Source: Pantoea sp. (GTDB lineage: Bacteria > Pseudomonadota > Gammaproteobacteria > Enterobacterales > Enterobacteriaceae). From it: DNA of 64,000 nucleotides. Location of the stretch: NCBI RefSeq assembly GCF_028283705.1, contig NZ_JAPWKD010000017.1, positions 1 through 64,000 on the forward strand, given 5' to 3'. A program made the translations under genes and the position numbers. The notes below the pieces were generated by a model. That model had not been told where the DNA came from. It made no database searches and saw only the letters and a list, made by a program, of their open reading frames with translations. Of the stretch, positions 1 through 9,392 are shown in pieces (position 1 is the stretch's first letter; each line of letters opens with the position of its first letter).

Positions 1-415
1 CCACCAGCACGCCGAGCATCGCTTCGCGGCTGGCACCGATGCCGGTAAACGGGCTGCCGGTATCTAACCCGGCAATGGCAAAAAAGAAGCGGGCGATGGC
101 GAACAGATAGATTAACGTGACAATGTCACCTAATGGTGACAGTGGCGAGGCCAGTGTCACCACCGGTAGCGTGGTGGCAATGGTCAGCATCACGCCGACC
201 ATCACCAGCGGCATCAGGCGGAATACCCAGCCGGAGGCGGCAGGCGCTACGCTCTGGCGTCCCAGCAGTTTGCGCAGATCGCGATATTCCTGTAACACGC
301 CAGGACCCCGACGATTATGCAGGCGTGCTCGGGCCATGCGGGTGACACCAGACAACAGCGGCGCGACAAAAAACAGCACCAGAGCCTGGATCAGGGCAAA
401 TAAAAACGTCGTCAT
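1..415 (-). CDS. hycD: HycD, formate hydrogenlyase membrane subunit (partial, N-terminal part)
   Basis: This is the N-terminal ~138 residues of the NuoH-like membrane subunit of the formate hydrogenlyase complex; the rest lies beyond the left edge. It anchors the [NiFe] hydrogenase-3 arm in the inner membrane. The visible part has a first hydrophobic segment just after the start, the motif RARLHNRRGPG (family motif RxRxHxRRGPG), and later the conserved LDTGSPFTGIGASRE segment that is diagnostic of HycD/HyfC. The start ATG is at 413-415, nine bases after the hycC stop in the direction of transcription. The neighbour hycC is HycC-type rather than HyfB-type, so I call this HycD, not HyfC. Family membership is very clear; the HycD/HyfC choice rests on context. 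Confidence 0.9.
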   Translation of the reverse strand, partial: MTTFLFALIQALVLFFVAPLLSGVTRMARARLHNRRGPGVLQEYRDLRKLLGRQSVAPAASGWVFRLMPLVMVGVMLTIATTLPVVTLASPLSPLGDIVTLIYLFAIARFFFAIAGLDTGSPFTGIGASREAMLGVLV

Positions 416-424
416 GTTAGCTCC

Positions 425-2233
425 TCAGGCAATGACCGCGACCAGCAAAATCGCCAGCTCAATAAACGCCAGGCGGCGAAAGAATCCGGCCAGCCACTCA
501 CCGCGCCAGCCCGGCATCCAGCTACCCGGGTTCAGGGTGTGACGCAGGCGCAGCAGCGGCGCAAAGGCGGCTTTTACCGGCTGGGCAAATCCAGTTGCGG
601 TGATCACCATCGCCTGCTCGTGACCATAGCCGCACACCCAGGCTGCGCCGCGTGAACGGTTTGGCAAGCGGTCACCACGCAGGATGATCATCAGGATGAA
701 TGGCAGCAGCGGCGTGGCGATCAGCAGCAGGGCGATCATCGGTTGAGATACGGTGGTTTGTGCGGTTTGCAGCGGCAGCGGAACAGCCTGCTGTAACAGC
801 GGCAACAGCCAGGGAGCGGCGACACCGGCCACAATGCAGCACAGCGCCAGCACACCGACGCAGAGATTCATCAGCCAGGGGGCGTTGCTGGCATGCTCAG
901 CCTGAGAGGTGCGGGGTGCGCCAAGAAAAGTCACGCCATACACTTTCGCCATACACATCACTGCCAGCGCACCGGTAATCGCCAGCCCAACGGCCAGCAG
1001 CGGTCCAATCAGGCGAGCGATAAAGGGGGGCAGGCTGCCAAGGTGGAAGAAAGCCTGATAAATCACCCATTCCCCGGCAAAACCGTTCAGCGGCGGCAGC
1101 GCGGCCATCGCCATCAGACCGGTCAGCATCGCCAGTGAAATCAGCGGCATCCGTTTGCCAATCCCGCCCAGCTTTTCAATGTCGAGATGACCGGTGCGAT
1201 ACCACACTGCGCCCGATCCCAGCATCAGCGTGGTTTTAAACAGGCTATGGTTGAACAGATGGTACAGGCCACCGGTCATGCCGAGTGCCGTCAACACGGG
1301 CTCGTTAAGCGCCATCCCCGTCAGACCGCAACCCAGCCCAAGCAGGATAATGCCGATATTTTCCAGCGAGTGATAAGCCAGCAGGCGCTGGATGTTATGT
1401 TCCATCAGCGCATACAGCCCGCCGATAAACGCCGTCACCATCCCCAGCACCAGAATCAGCACGCCCCACCACAGCGGCACAACATCACTGAGCAGCGAAA
1501 AACGCATGATGCCGTACACTCCAATCTTCAGTACCACCGCAGAAAACAGCGCCGCCGCCGGGGCCGGGGCATTGGCATGTGCCAGTGGCACCCAGCCGTG
1601 CAGCGGGATGATGCCCGCCAGCAGGCCAAAGCCGAGCAGGCCTGCAATCAGCACCCGCGGTGAAACCGCCGTGCCATGCAGCGCGAGGCGTAACTCGCTA
1701 AAGCTGAGGGTGCCGTATTGCTGCCACAGCAGGAAGCAGGCCAGCACCAGCAACAGGGTACCGAGCCGCCCGAGGGCAAACCATAGCTGCCCGGACTGGC
1801 GACAGCCAGTGAGGAAGTAGCCCGCCAGTGACACGATTTCTGCCATCAGCACCAGGGTTGCGAAGTTATCGGCCACCAGGGCGGCCACGCTGGCAGCAAG
1901 GATCAGGTTGACCAGCAACCCGTTGGCCTTGATGGAGTGATGCTGGTGCCAGGCGATGTTAAACAGCGAGATAAACAGGCCACAAGCGGCCACCGTCACC
2001 AGCCACACTGCATTAAAAGCATTGAGCTGTAGCTGCCAGTGCCAGAGCAGGGTGCTACCGCTGAACCCGGTCAACCCCTGTATACCCGCCGCCAGCAGCA
2101 GCGCGCAGCTTATTGCGCCGCCTGCCCCGGCAATAAAACCGCTGAGCGGGCGCGCAGGCGCGGTGATTCCTGCCAGCAACGCGCTGGTAAGCAATCCCGG
2201 CAACGCCCAGTGAATCAGAATCAATGCATTCAT
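425..2233 (-). CDS. hycC: HycC, formate hydrogenlyase membrane subunit 3
   Basis: A 602-residue multi-spanning membrane protein of the NuoL/MrpA antiporter-like family, the large membrane subunit of formate hydrogenlyase. Long stretches agree with E. coli HycC as I remember it, including GFGLLAGIIPLHGWVP, YALMEHNIQRLLAYHSLENIG, MAALPPLNGFAGEW and the C-terminal GAAWVCGYGHE motif. Length is close to HycC (608) and well short of HyfB (672), which argues for hydrogenase-3. Its start overlaps the hycB stop by 4 bases (translational coupling). It is transcribed from the sigma54 promoter upstream of hycA. Confidence 0.95.
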   Translation of the reverse strand: MNALILIHWALPGLLTSALLAGITAPARPLSGFIAGAGGAISCALLLAAGIQGLTGFSGSTLLWHWQLQLNAFNAVWLVTVAACGLFISLFNIAWHQHHSIKANGLLVNLILAASVAALVADNFATLVLMAEIVSLAGYFLTGCRQSGQLWFALGRLGTLLLVLACFLLWQQYGTLSFSELRLALHGTAVSPRVLIAGLLGFGLLAGIIPLHGWVPLAHANAPAPAAALFSAVVLKIGVYGIMRFSLLSDVVPLWWGVLILVLGMVTAFIGGLYALMEHNIQRLLAYHSLENIGIILLGLGCGLTGMALNEPVLTALGMTGGLYHLFNHSLFKTTLMLGSGAVWYRTGHLDIEKLGGIGKRMPLISLAMLTGLMAMAALPPLNGFAGEWVIYQAFFHLGSLPPFIARLIGPLLAVGLAITGALAVMCMAKVYGVTFLGAPRTSQAEHASNAPWLMNLCVGVLALCCIVAGVAAPWLLPLLQQAVPLPLQTAQTTVSQPMIALLLIATPLLPFILMIILRGDRLPNRSRGAAWVCGYGHEQAMVITATGFAQPVKAAFAPLLRLRHTLNPGSWMPGWRGEWLAGFFRRLAFIELAILLVAVIA

Positions 2234-2835
2234 TTTCTTGCCTCTGGCTGGCTGAACAGGCTCAGGTCGCCGAGCGTCACCCCAAGGGTTAACTCGCGCT
2301 TGCGCTTACTGGCGATGGCGATGTCGCTGTTATCGACCAGACGTAACGCTTTGGTCGGACAGGTGCGTACACAGGCGGGGCCACTTTCATCGAAGTTGCA
2401 CAGATCGCATTTCACTGCCACGGCCCGCACACCTGGCACCCAGTCCAGCAGCGTACTGACGCTGGCCGGATCCGGCGGTGCCGGTGGGGCTTTGGCGCTA
2501 TGGACATTGGCGGGGATCGATACCGGGCGGCTGCCGGAAAATTCTATGGCACCAAACGGGCAGGCAATGCCACACAGTTTGCAACTGACGCACAGGTTGG
2601 CGTTGAGCTGTACTGCGCCATCCTGCCGGGTGATGGCATTTACCGGACAGACACCGGCGCAGGGCGCATCTTCGCAGTGACGGCATAGCTGCGGTGCCGA
2701 CTCATCCCGGTTACGCATTACTCTCAGGCGTGGCATGGATTGCAAACCCTGCAGGCGGTGTGCCTCGGCACAGGCCGCTTCGCAGGTATGGCAACCAATA
2801 CATAATTTTGAATCAGCGATAACAAAACGGTTCAC
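2230..2835 (-). CDS. hycB: HycB, 4Fe-4S electron-transfer subunit of formate hydrogenlyase
   Basis: A polyferredoxin that passes electrons from formate dehydrogenase H to hydrogenase-3. It has four cysteine clusters: CIGCHTC near residue 12, CRHCEDAPC, CVSCKLCGIAC and CDLC followed by CVRTCP. I place the start at a GTG (2833-2835), giving 201 residues beginning VNRFVIADSKLCIGC, because homologues start there and a GAGGAA ribosome-binding site lies about 8 bases upstream. The reading frame is open further upstream to an ATG at 2931, but that stretch has no family similarity. It overlaps hycC by 4 bases. Confidence 0.94.
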   Translation of the reverse strand: MNRFVIADSKLCIGCHTCEAACAEAHRLQGLQSMPRLRVMRNRDESAPQLCRHCEDAPCAGVCPVNAITRQDGAVQLNANLCVSCKLCGIACPFGAIEFSGSRPVSIPANVHSAKAPPAPPDPASVSTLLDWVPGVRAVAVKCDLCNFDESGPACVRTCPTKALRLVDNSDIAIASKRKRELTLGVTLGDLSLFSQPEARK

Positions 2836-2923
2836 CAACGGGTTCCTCAGGTGAATGTCGTCATTTTTGACGAAACCATGCCGATATCCTGCCGCTTCGA
2901 CAGTTTTCGACACCCAGCGTGAC

Positions 2924-3376
2924 TCACACAACGGCGCGTTGCAGCTGTTCTATCGACACAGGAATGTTTTCATGTGCCGCGAGATAGAGGCTGTCGTAAA
3001 CCGGACGGATCAGATCAAGGTAGTGGGCGAGCACCTGGTCACGGTCGCGATTGCTGAAGCGGTCGTCCACGCGGCCTTCTTCATTCATATTTACTCGGGC
3101 AATCATGATGTTGCCTCCCCCCTGCGGCAGTTCGAGCTGATACTCAATGCTGTGGCTGTTGAAGCCCCTGGCAGGCCGGATTTGGATCACGAAGTGATCA
3201 AACAGGAAGAAGCGCAGTTCATCGTTTGGGCTGGATGCCACGGTGTGATACAGCCTGGCTTTTGCCAGCGTAATCCCCTGGGTCAGGGTATTGCCGTATA
3301 GCTTCCACTGGGCCTGCATACGTTGATGCTTGTCGGCGATGTATTCTGCTTTTTCACTCAGTTCCCTAATGTCCAT
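2924..3376 (-). CDS. hycA: HycA, negative regulator of the formate regulon
   Basis: First gene of the hyc operon, 150 residues. HycA counteracts the activator FhlA and so damps formate hydrogenlyase expression; it is not an enzyme subunit. Recognisable blocks shared with E. coli HycA include GITL.KARL, GFNSHSIEY, NNRDR/SNRDRDQVLAHYL and VYDSLY. The start chosen is the ATG at 3374-3376 (MDIRELSEKAEYIA), matching the homologue; an upstream in-frame ATG at 3430 lies inside the sigma54 promoter and is unlikely. It is conserved enough to be functional. Confidence 0.92.
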   Translation of the reverse strand: MDIRELSEKAEYIADKHQRMQAQWKLYGNTLTQGITLAKARLYHTVASSPNDELRFFLFDHFVIQIRPARGFNSHSIEYQLELPQGGGNIMIARVNMNEEGRVDDRFSNRDRDQVLAHYLDLIRPVYDSLYLAAHENIPVSIEQLQRAVV

Positions 3377-3414
3377 CTTTGTTTCACTCTGTATTGTGCT
3401 GATATCCCCATAAG

Positions 3415-3429
3415 GCATGTTTCGTGCCA
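3415..3429 (-). promoter_or_regulatory. sigma54 (-24/-12) promoter of hycA
   Basis: Read on the minus strand: TGGCAC (3429-3424), five bases, ATGC (3418-3415). The GG and GC dinucleotides are exactly 10 bases apart, as sigma54 requires. It sits ~40 bases upstream of the hycA start. FhlA-formate activation of such a promoter is known for E. coli hyc. Confidence 0.85.
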
Positions 3430-3477
3430 TGTTTTTAACTTATTGTATTTATTGATTAATAATATTTAATCCGCCAG

Positions 3478-3508
3478 CATTCGCCGAAAGTGACGTGTCA
3501 TTTCGTCA
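3478..3508. promoter_or_regulatory. candidate FhlA upstream activating sites
   Basis: Between the two divergent sigma54 promoters lie CATTCGCCGAAAGTG (3478-3492) and CATTTCGT (3499-3506). Both resemble the E. coli FhlA site CATTTCGTACGAAATG, as imperfect or half matches. The AT-rich stretch at 3434-3470 to their left would suit an IHF bend. Position supports the assignment; the exact boundaries are inferred. Confidence 0.5.
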
Positions 3509-3535
3509 TCTTTGCCATCAGGGTGACGCTCTGCC

Positions 3536-3551
3536 TGGCACCGTCCTTGCA
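3536..3551 (+). promoter_or_regulatory. sigma54 (-24/-12) promoter of hypA
   Basis: TGGCAC (3536-3541), five bases, TTGCA (3547-3551): an essentially consensus sigma54 promoter with correct GG-N10-GC spacing. It lies 32 bases upstream of hypA and drives the hyp genes divergently from hyc. Confidence 0.9.
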
Positions 3552-3583
3552 TTACCCGCCTCAGTTAACCCCGGAGGTGGTAC

Positions 3584-3946
3584 ATGCACGAAATAACGCT
3601 TTGCCAGCGTGCGGTCGAACTGATTGAGAGCCACGCACGACAACATGCCGCTCGTCGTGTAACCGGTGTCTGGCTTGAGGTTGGTGCTTTTTCCTGCGTT
3701 GAGACCAGCGCGATGGAGTTCTGCTTTGAACTGGCGTGCCGCGGCACATTGGCGGAAGGCTGCGAGCTGCATCTCCATCAGCAGGAAGCGGAGTGCTGGT
3801 GCCATGCCTGTCAGGCATACGTCACCTTACTGACTCAGCGAGTCAGGCGCTGCCCGCAATGCGCGGGTAGTGACCTGCGTATCGTGGCGGACGATGGTGT
3901 GCAGATTAAGCGGCTGGAAATTGATCAGGAGATAAACCATGTGTAG
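3584..3946 (+). CDS. hypA: HypA, hydrogenase nickel-insertion protein
   Basis: Nickel metallochaperone that works with HypB to deliver Ni to the large subunit of hydrogenase-3. It starts [10 protein letters not shown], with the conserved His2 that binds nickel, and has the zinc site made of CHAC and CPQC pairs (about residues 73-93). 120 residues against 116 in E. coli. A GGAGG sequence lies 8-12 bases upstream of the ATG. It is first in hypABCDE and overlaps hypB by 8 bases. Confidence 0.96.
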   Translation: MHEITLCQRAVELIESHARQHAARRVTGVWLEVGAFSCVETSAMEFCFELACRGTLAEGCELHLHQQEAECWCHACQAYVTLLTQRVRRCPQCAGSDLRIVADDGVQIKRLEIDQEINHV

Positions 3947-4802
3947 TACCTGCGGTTGCGGCGAAGGCAACCGGTATATTGAAGGGGACGAGCGCAACCC
4001 GCATTCGGCGTTTCGCAGCGCGCCATTTGCGCCGGTTGGGCGTCCGGTGCAGCAAATCACCGGCGTGAAATTCGCCCCCACGGAAGATCAACAGGGCGAC
4101 CTGCATTACGGCCACGGCGTGGCGGGCACCCACGCGCCGGGCATCACCCAGCGCAGGATGCTGGAAATAGAACTGGATGTGCTGGATAAAAACCAGCAGC
4201 TGGCGACTTATAACCGCGCGCAGTTTGCGGCACAACACCAGCTGGCGCTGAATCTGGTCTCCAGCCCCGGTTCTGGTAAAACCACGCTGCTAACTGAAAC
4301 ACTGAAGCGCTTGCAGGGGCGCGTTTCCTGCGCCGTGATTGAAGGGGATCAGCAGACGGTCAACGATGCCGCGCGGATTCGCGCCACCGGTACGCCTGCG
4401 ATTCAGGTCAACACCGGCAAAGGCTGCCATCTTGATGCTCAGATGATCCGCGATGCCATGCTGCGCCTGCCGCTGGCGGAGGAGGGTGTGCTGTTTATTG
4501 AGAACGTCGGCAACCTGGTGTGTCCGGCAGGCTTTGATCTGGGAGAGCGTCACAAAGTGGCGGTCCTTTCAGTCACCGAAGGTGAAGATAAGCCACTGAA
4601 ATACAAATATATGTTCGCAGCTGCGTCGCTGATGTTGCTGAATAAAATCGACCTGCTGCCTTATTTGCAGTTCGACGTGGCGAAGTGCCTGGCGTATGCC
4701 CGAGAGGTGAATCCGGACATAAAAATCATCTGCCTTTCCGCTACCAGCGGTGCCGGAATGGATGAGTGGATCGACTGGCTGGAGGCGGAACGATGTGCAT
4801 AG
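3939..4802 (+). CDS. hypB: HypB, hydrogenase nickel-incorporation GTPase
   Basis: SIMIBI-class GTPase that powers Ni delivery. The N-terminus has the high-affinity metal site [10 protein letters not shown]. The P-loop SSPGSGKTT is near residue 108-116, followed by EGDQQT, a nickel/zinc-site segment [20 protein letters not shown] and the guanine-specificity motif NKID near residue 236. 287 residues, normal length. There is no long His-rich stretch, only scattered histidines. It overlaps hypA upstream and hypC downstream by 10 bases. Confidence 0.96.
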   Translation: MCSTCGCGEGNRYIEGDERNPHSAFRSAPFAPVGRPVQQITGVKFAPTEDQQGDLHYGHGVAGTHAPGITQRRMLEIELDVLDKNQQLATYNRAQFAAQHQLALNLVSSPGSGKTTLLTETLKRLQGRVSCAVIEGDQQTVNDAARIRATGTPAIQVNTGKGCHLDAQMIRDAMLRLPLAEEGVLFIENVGNLVCPAGFDLGERHKVAVLSVTEGEDKPLKYKYMFAAASLMLLNKIDLLPYLQFDVAKCLAYAREVNPDIKIICLSATSGAGMDEWIDWLEAERCA

Positions 4803-5053
4803 GGATCCCCGGCCAAATTGTGGCGCGCGAAGCTGATGGCAGCGCCAGAGTGGACGTCTGTGGTGTACAGCGCGATGTCAATCTGGCGCTGGTGGGTGAT
4901 GCCGCCGTGGGGCAGTGGGTACTGGTGCACGTCGGTTTTGCCATGAGCGTGATTGACGAAGCCGAAGCCCGCGATACGCTTGACGCGCTGCAAAACATGT
5001 TTGCGGTGGAACCGGATGTCGGTGCATTGCTTTATGGTGAGGAGCGTGGCTGA
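4793..5053 (+). CDS. hypC: HypC, hydrogenase assembly chaperone
   Basis: Small chaperone that, with HypD, carries the Fe(CN)2CO precursor and holds the large hydrogenase subunit open. It starts MCIGIPGQ, with the essential Cys2 exposed after methionine removal. This fixes the ATG at 4793, not the in-frame ATG at 4766. 86 residues. The TGATG junction couples it to hypD. Confidence 0.95.
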   Translation: MCIGIPGQIVAREADGSARVDVCGVQRDVNLALVGDAAVGQWVLVHVGFAMSVIDEAEARDTLDALQNMFAVEPDVGALLYGEERG

Positions 5054-6174
5054 TGCGTTACGTGGATGAATACCGCGATCCTGCCAGGGTGATGCAACTG
5101 ATTGACCGGTTGCAGACACGCGCACCCCTGCTGGCCTACAACGAACAGCGACCACTGCGCATGATGGAGGTGTGCGGTGGTCATACCCACGCCATTTTCC
5201 GTTTTGGCCTCGACCAGTTGTTGCCGAAGAACATCGAGTTTATTCACGGGCCGGGTTGCCCGGTCTGCGTATTGCCGATGGGACGCATCGATAGTTGCAT
5301 CGAAATCGCCAGCCACCCGGAGGTGATTTTCTGCACTTTTGGCGATGCGATGCGCGTGCCAGGTAAGAACGGTTCGCTGTTGCAGGCCAAAGCGCGTGGG
5401 GCGGATGTGCGGGTGGTGTACTCGCCGATGGATGCCCTGCATCTGGCGCGGCAAAACCCCCAGCGCAAGGTGGTGTTTTTCGGCCTGGGTTTTGAAACCA
5501 CCATGCCCGCCACCGCCATCACGTTGCAGCAGGCCAAAGCGCTGGGAGTGAGTAACTTCACCTTCTTTTGTCAGCACATCACTCTGATCCCGACGTTGCG
5601 TAGCCTGCTTTCTCAACCAGACAACGGCATCGATGCTTTTCTGGCGCCAGGCCATGTCAGCATGGTGATCGGTACAGCCGCCTACGATTTTATTGCTGAT
5701 CAGTTCGGCCGACCGCTGGTGGTGGCGGGTTTCGAGCCACTGGATTTATTGCAGGGCGTGTTGATGCTGGTAGAGCAAAAAATTGCGGGTCACAGCCAGG
5801 TAGAAAATCAGTACAAACGCGTGGTGCCGGATGCCGGAAATACCCTGGCGCAGCGCGCCATGCGCGAGGTTTTTTGCCTACAGGGTGAGTCAGAGTGGCG
5901 CGGGTTAGGGGTGATCGCGGAATCCGGCGTGCGGATAACGGAGCCTTATCGCCAGTTTGATGCGGAGGCCCATTTCCGGCCTCAACCGCAGCAAGTGTAC
6001 GACGATCCGCGTGCACGCTGCGGTGATGTGCTGACCGGACGCTGTAAACCCCATCAGTGCCCGATGTTTGGCAGCGGCTGCAATCCACAAAATGCTTTTG
6101 GCGCGTTAATGGTCTCTTCCGAGGGAGCCTGCGCAGCCTGGTATCAGTACAGAAGTCAGGAAATTAATGCATGA
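5053..6174 (+). CDS. hypD: HypD, Fe-S scaffold for Fe(CN)2CO cofactor assembly
   Basis: Scaffold on which the active-site iron with its cyanide and CO ligands is built. Conserved features are MEVCGGHTHAIF (catalytic Cys, ~residues 37-48), GPGCPVCVLP, GFETTMPATA, and a C-terminal cysteine set for the 4Fe-4S cluster: CGDVLTGRCKPHQCPMFG plus GSGCNP. 373 residues, full length. It shares one base with the hypC stop and overlaps hypE by 4 bases. Confidence 0.96.
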   Translation: MRYVDEYRDPARVMQLIDRLQTRAPLLAYNEQRPLRMMEVCGGHTHAIFRFGLDQLLPKNIEFIHGPGCPVCVLPMGRIDSCIEIASHPEVIFCTFGDAMRVPGKNGSLLQAKARGADVRVVYSPMDALHLARQNPQRKVVFFGLGFETTMPATAITLQQAKALGVSNFTFFCQHITLIPTLRSLLSQPDNGIDAFLAPGHVSMVIGTAAYDFIADQFGRPLVVAGFEPLDLLQGVLMLVEQKIAGHSQVENQYKRVVPDAGNTLAQRAMREVFCLQGESEWRGLGVIAESGVRITEPYRQFDAEAHFRPQPQQVYDDPRARCGDVLTGRCKPHQCPMFGSGCNPQNAFGALMVSSEGACAAWYQYRSQEINA

Positions 6175-7181
6175 AATCCATTGAATTAGCCCACGGCAGT
6201 GGTGGCCGGGCGATGCAGCAGCTTATCGCCAGCCTGTTCCTTCGCGTCTTTGATAACCCGTGGCTGACGGAGCAGGAAGACCAGGCCCGGCTTGAATTGG
6301 GTGAACTGACGGCCTGTGGCGATCGTCTGGCGTTTTCCACTGACAGCTACGTTATCGATCCGCTGTTTTTCCCCGGTGGTGATATTGGCAAACTTGCCGT
6401 GTGCGGCACGGTGAATGACATTGCCGTCAGCGGTGCACAACCACGCTGGCTTTCCTGTGGTTTTATCCTTGAAGAAGGGTTACCGCTGGCGACACTGGAA
6501 CGCACGGTCGCCAGCATGGCGCAGGCGGCGAAAGACGCGGGTGTCAGCATCGTCACCGGCGACACCAAAGTGGTGCCACGTGGGGCGGCGGATAAATTAT
6601 TTATTAACACCGCAGGTCTCGGCGCCATCCCTGCCGGGCTGAACTGGGGAGCCACGCAGATTGCAGCGGGTGATGTTCTGATTGTCAGCGGTACCCTGGG
6701 TGACCACGGTGCGACCATCCTGAATTTACGTGAACAGCTGGGGCTGGACGGGGATTTACACAGTGATTGCGCGGCTCTGACGCCTCTGATTGCGCCGCTG
6801 GTGGCGATGCAAGGGGTGAAAGCGCTGCGTGATGCCACGCGCGGCGGCGTAAATGCGGTACTGCATGAGTTTGCTGCTGCCAGTGGCTGCGGCATGGAAA
6901 TCATCGAAAGCCAGCTGCCAATCACACCGGCAGTGCGCGGCGTTTGCGAGTTGCTCGGGCTGGACGCCCTGAATTTTGCCAACGAAGGTAAGCTGGTGAT
7001 TGTCGCCGCGCGGGAGGCGGCTCCTGCGGTTCTTGCGGCATTACAAAGCCACCCCTTAGGCCGCCAGGCTACCCTCATCGGTGAGGCTGTAGAACAACCC
7101 GGTGTCAGAATGAGCGGCCTGTACGGTATAAGACGCGTCTTGGATCTGCCGCATTCTGAACCCTTGCCGCGCATTTGTTGA
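6171..7181 (+). CDS. hypE: HypE, carbamoyl dehydratase for cyanide ligand synthesis
   Basis: PurM-like ATPase that converts a carbamoyl group, delivered by HypF onto its C-terminal cysteine, into the thiocyanate that donates CN to iron. It has the N-terminal HGSGGR motif, the ATP-binding STDSYV and GDTKVV segments, and ends exactly with PRIC, whose Cys is the modified residue. 336 residues. hypF is not in the window. It is the last hyp gene before fhlA. Confidence 0.96.
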   Translation: MKSIELAHGSGGRAMQQLIASLFLRVFDNPWLTEQEDQARLELGELTACGDRLAFSTDSYVIDPLFFPGGDIGKLAVCGTVNDIAVSGAQPRWLSCGFILEEGLPLATLERTVASMAQAAKDAGVSIVTGDTKVVPRGAADKLFINTAGLGAIPAGLNWGATQIAAGDVLIVSGTLGDHGATILNLREQLGLDGDLHSDCAALTPLIAPLVAMQGVKALRDATRGGVNAVLHEFAAASGCGMEIIESQLPITPAVRGVCELLGLDALNFANEGKLVIVAAREAAPAVLAALQSHPLGRQATLIGEAVEQPGVRMSGLYGIRRVLDLPHSEPLPRIC

Positions 7182-7290
7182 CTTAAACCATTAATTGTCC
7201 AATGAAGACTGAATAAACTTTGATTTTGATAAATAGTGGACGATATCCCCGCCCCGTAGTTTTGCTGGTGGTTTTCAATGGACGACAACA

Positions 7291-9375
7291 ATGACATACA
7301 CCCCGATGAGCGATCTCGGACAGCAAGGGTTGTTTGAGATCACCCATACGCTGTTACAACAGCCGGATCCTGGCGCGCTGATCAGCCGCCTCACTAAGCT
7401 GGTTAAACAGGCGGGATTAGCCGATCGCGTGAATATGTTGCTTTTTGATGCGCAGCATCAACAGGTGAGTTTTTATGGCATGGATAAAGCTGACAGACAG
7501 CAGCAGCACGAAGATATCAGGGAGCTGACCCAGGGTCCGGTCCGGCGTCTGCTTTCCCGGCCAGAGGCGCTGATGTGCACCTGGCCGGAGTTTAGCGATA
7601 CCTGGCCACAGGTAGCCAGGCTTGATTCTTACAATGGCTTTGGCCGTTATTGTCTGCTTCCACTGGCGGCTGATGGGCATATTTTTGGCGGCTGTGAATT
7701 TATTCGCGATAACGATAGTGGCTGGAGTGAGAAAGAGCTGGCCCGTCTGCATACCCTGGCCCAGGTGGTCGGGTTGGTGGTACAGCAAATTCAGAGCCTG
7801 CAGGATACCCATGATGACCGGCTGCAACTCAGTCGCGAACGGGATGCCTTTCGCACACTGGTGGCAGTGACCAACGCTGTGTTGTCGAGGCTTGATCTTG
7901 ACGAGGTGATTAGCGAAATCGCCCGCGAGATCCACAGCCACTTCGGCATCGATTCCGTCGGGATTGTGGTGCGCAGCAGCCGTAAAGCGTGGCTGACGAT
8001 ACACTCAACCCATTTTGTTGATGAAGCGTCGCCGATACACGATCAAAGCGAAGTGGCAGAAGCCGGGACGCTTTCGGAGAAGGTGTTTAACAGCGGTGAG
8101 ATGCTGCTGCTTAACCTTTACAGCGATGAACAGGCCGCTTCGTTTGAGCACCTGCTTCAGGATCTCTGGCACAACCAGATTCGGACGCTCTGCCTGCTGC
8201 CGTTAAAATTTGGCGATAACATGTTGGGTGTGATGAAGCTGGCGCAACGTCGGGAAGGAGGCTTTACACCGGCCAATTTGCAGTTGCTGCAACAGATTGC
8301 TGAGCGTATTGCCATCGCGCTGGATAATGCGCTGGCCTGGCAGGAAATCAAGCGGCTGAAAGAAAATCTGGTGGGCCGTGATCTGTATATCACTGAACAG
8401 ATCGATAATGTAGCTGGTGAGTCCGGAGAAATTATTGGTCGCAGCGAAGTGATGACCCATGTGCTGAAGCAGGTGGAAATGGTGGCCCGCAGCGACAGTA
8501 CGGTACTGATCCTCGGCGAGACCGGGACCGGTAAAGAACTGATTGCGCGCGCTATCCATAATCAGAGTGAACGCAATCGGCACCGCATGGTGAAAATGAA
8601 CTGCGCCGCCATGCCCGCCGGGCTGCTGGAAAGTGATTTGTTCGGCCACGAACGCGGCGCTTTTACCGGTGCCAATACCCAGCGCATTGGCCGCTTTGAA
8701 CTGGCGGATAAAAGCTCACTGTTTCTTGATGAAGTGGGCGATATGCCGCTGGAATTACAACCCAAACTGTTGCGTGTATTGCAGGAAAAGGAGTTTGAGC
8801 GTCTCGGTAGTAACAAATTACTGACAGTCGATGTGCGCCTGATCGCTGCCACTAACCGCGATTTGAAGCAAATGGTGTCTGAGCGTGAGTTTCGTAACGA
8901 CCTTTATTACCGACTCAACGTCTTTCCCATCCGGCTGCCACCGTTGCGTGAACGTCCGGAGGACATCCCGCTGCTGGTGAAATCCCTGACCTTTAAAATT
9001 GCCCGTCGCATGAATCGTAATATCGACAGCATTCCGGCTGAGACCCTGCGTACCCTGCGGCGCATGGAGTGGCCCGGTAATGTGCGCGAGCTGGAAAACG
9101 TGATCGAACGGGCGGTGCTGCTGACGCGAGGCAATGTGCTGCATCTTTCGCTACCGGACATTGATTATCGTCCACGGGCGGAAGGCAGCGAGCCTGTCAC
9201 GCCAGCGGCGGAAGACCACGCCGGGGAGGATGAGTATCAGCTGATCATGCGGGTGCTGAAAGAAACCAACGGCGTGGTGGCAGGCCCTCGTGGTGCGGCT
9301 CAACGCCTGGGCATTAAGCGCACCACGCTGCTATCACGGATGAAGCGGTTAGGGATTAATAAGGAGGTTTTTTAA
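7291..9375 (+). CDS. fhlA: FhlA, formate-responsive sigma54 activator
   Basis: Master activator of the formate regulon. It has two N-terminal GAF-type sensory domains (about residues 20-180 and 195-345), a central AAA+ sigma54-interaction domain from about residue 380 with Walker A GETGTGKE, GAFTGA loop and ESDLFGHERGAF, and a C-terminal Fis-type HTH (GAAQRLGIKRTTLLSRMKRLG). 694 residues, as in E. coli. It starts 109 bases after hypE; I see no convincing sigma54 promoter of its own there, so it is probably served by hyp read-through plus a weak local promoter. The ribosome-binding site is poor, which would keep levels low. Confidence 0.96.
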   Translation: MTYTPMSDLGQQGLFEITHTLLQQPDPGALISRLTKLVKQAGLADRVNMLLFDAQHQQVSFYGMDKADRQQQHEDIRELTQGPVRRLLSRPEALMCTWPEFSDTWPQVARLDSYNGFGRYCLLPLAADGHIFGGCEFIRDNDSGWSEKELARLHTLAQVVGLVVQQIQSLQDTHDDRLQLSRERDAFRTLVAVTNAVLSRLDLDEVISEIAREIHSHFGIDSVGIVVRSSRKAWLTIHSTHFVDEASPIHDQSEVAEAGTLSEKVFNSGEMLLLNLYSDEQAASFEHLLQDLWHNQIRTLCLLPLKFGDNMLGVMKLAQRREGGFTPANLQLLQQIAERIAIALDNALAWQEIKRLKENLVGRDLYITEQIDNVAGESGEIIGRSEVMTHVLKQVEMVARSDSTVLILGETGTGKELIARAIHNQSERNRHRMVKMNCAAMPAGLLESDLFGHERGAFTGANTQRIGRFELADKSSLFLDEVGDMPLELQPKLLRVLQEKEFERLGSNKLLTVDVRLIAATNRDLKQMVSEREFRNDLYYRLNVFPIRLPPLRERPEDIPLLVKSLTFKIARRMNRNIDSIPAETLRTLRRMEWPGNVRELENVIERAVLLTRGNVLHLSLPDIDYRPRAEGSEPVTPAAEDHAGEDEYQLIMRVLKETNGVVAGPRGAAQRLGIKRTTLLSRMKRLGINKEVF

Positions 9376-9392
9376 CTGTCCCAATACGCCTC

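Noticed and set aside
425..2931. Assignment of the left operon to hydrogenase-4 (hyf)
   Set aside because: The 602-residue subunit and the polyferredoxin match HycC and HycB better in length and sequence, and hycA is present.
6347..7297. 316-codon frame antisense to hypE
   Set aside because: Shadow of hypE, rich in Ser/Pro/Arg as expected for antisense of GC-rich coding DNA.
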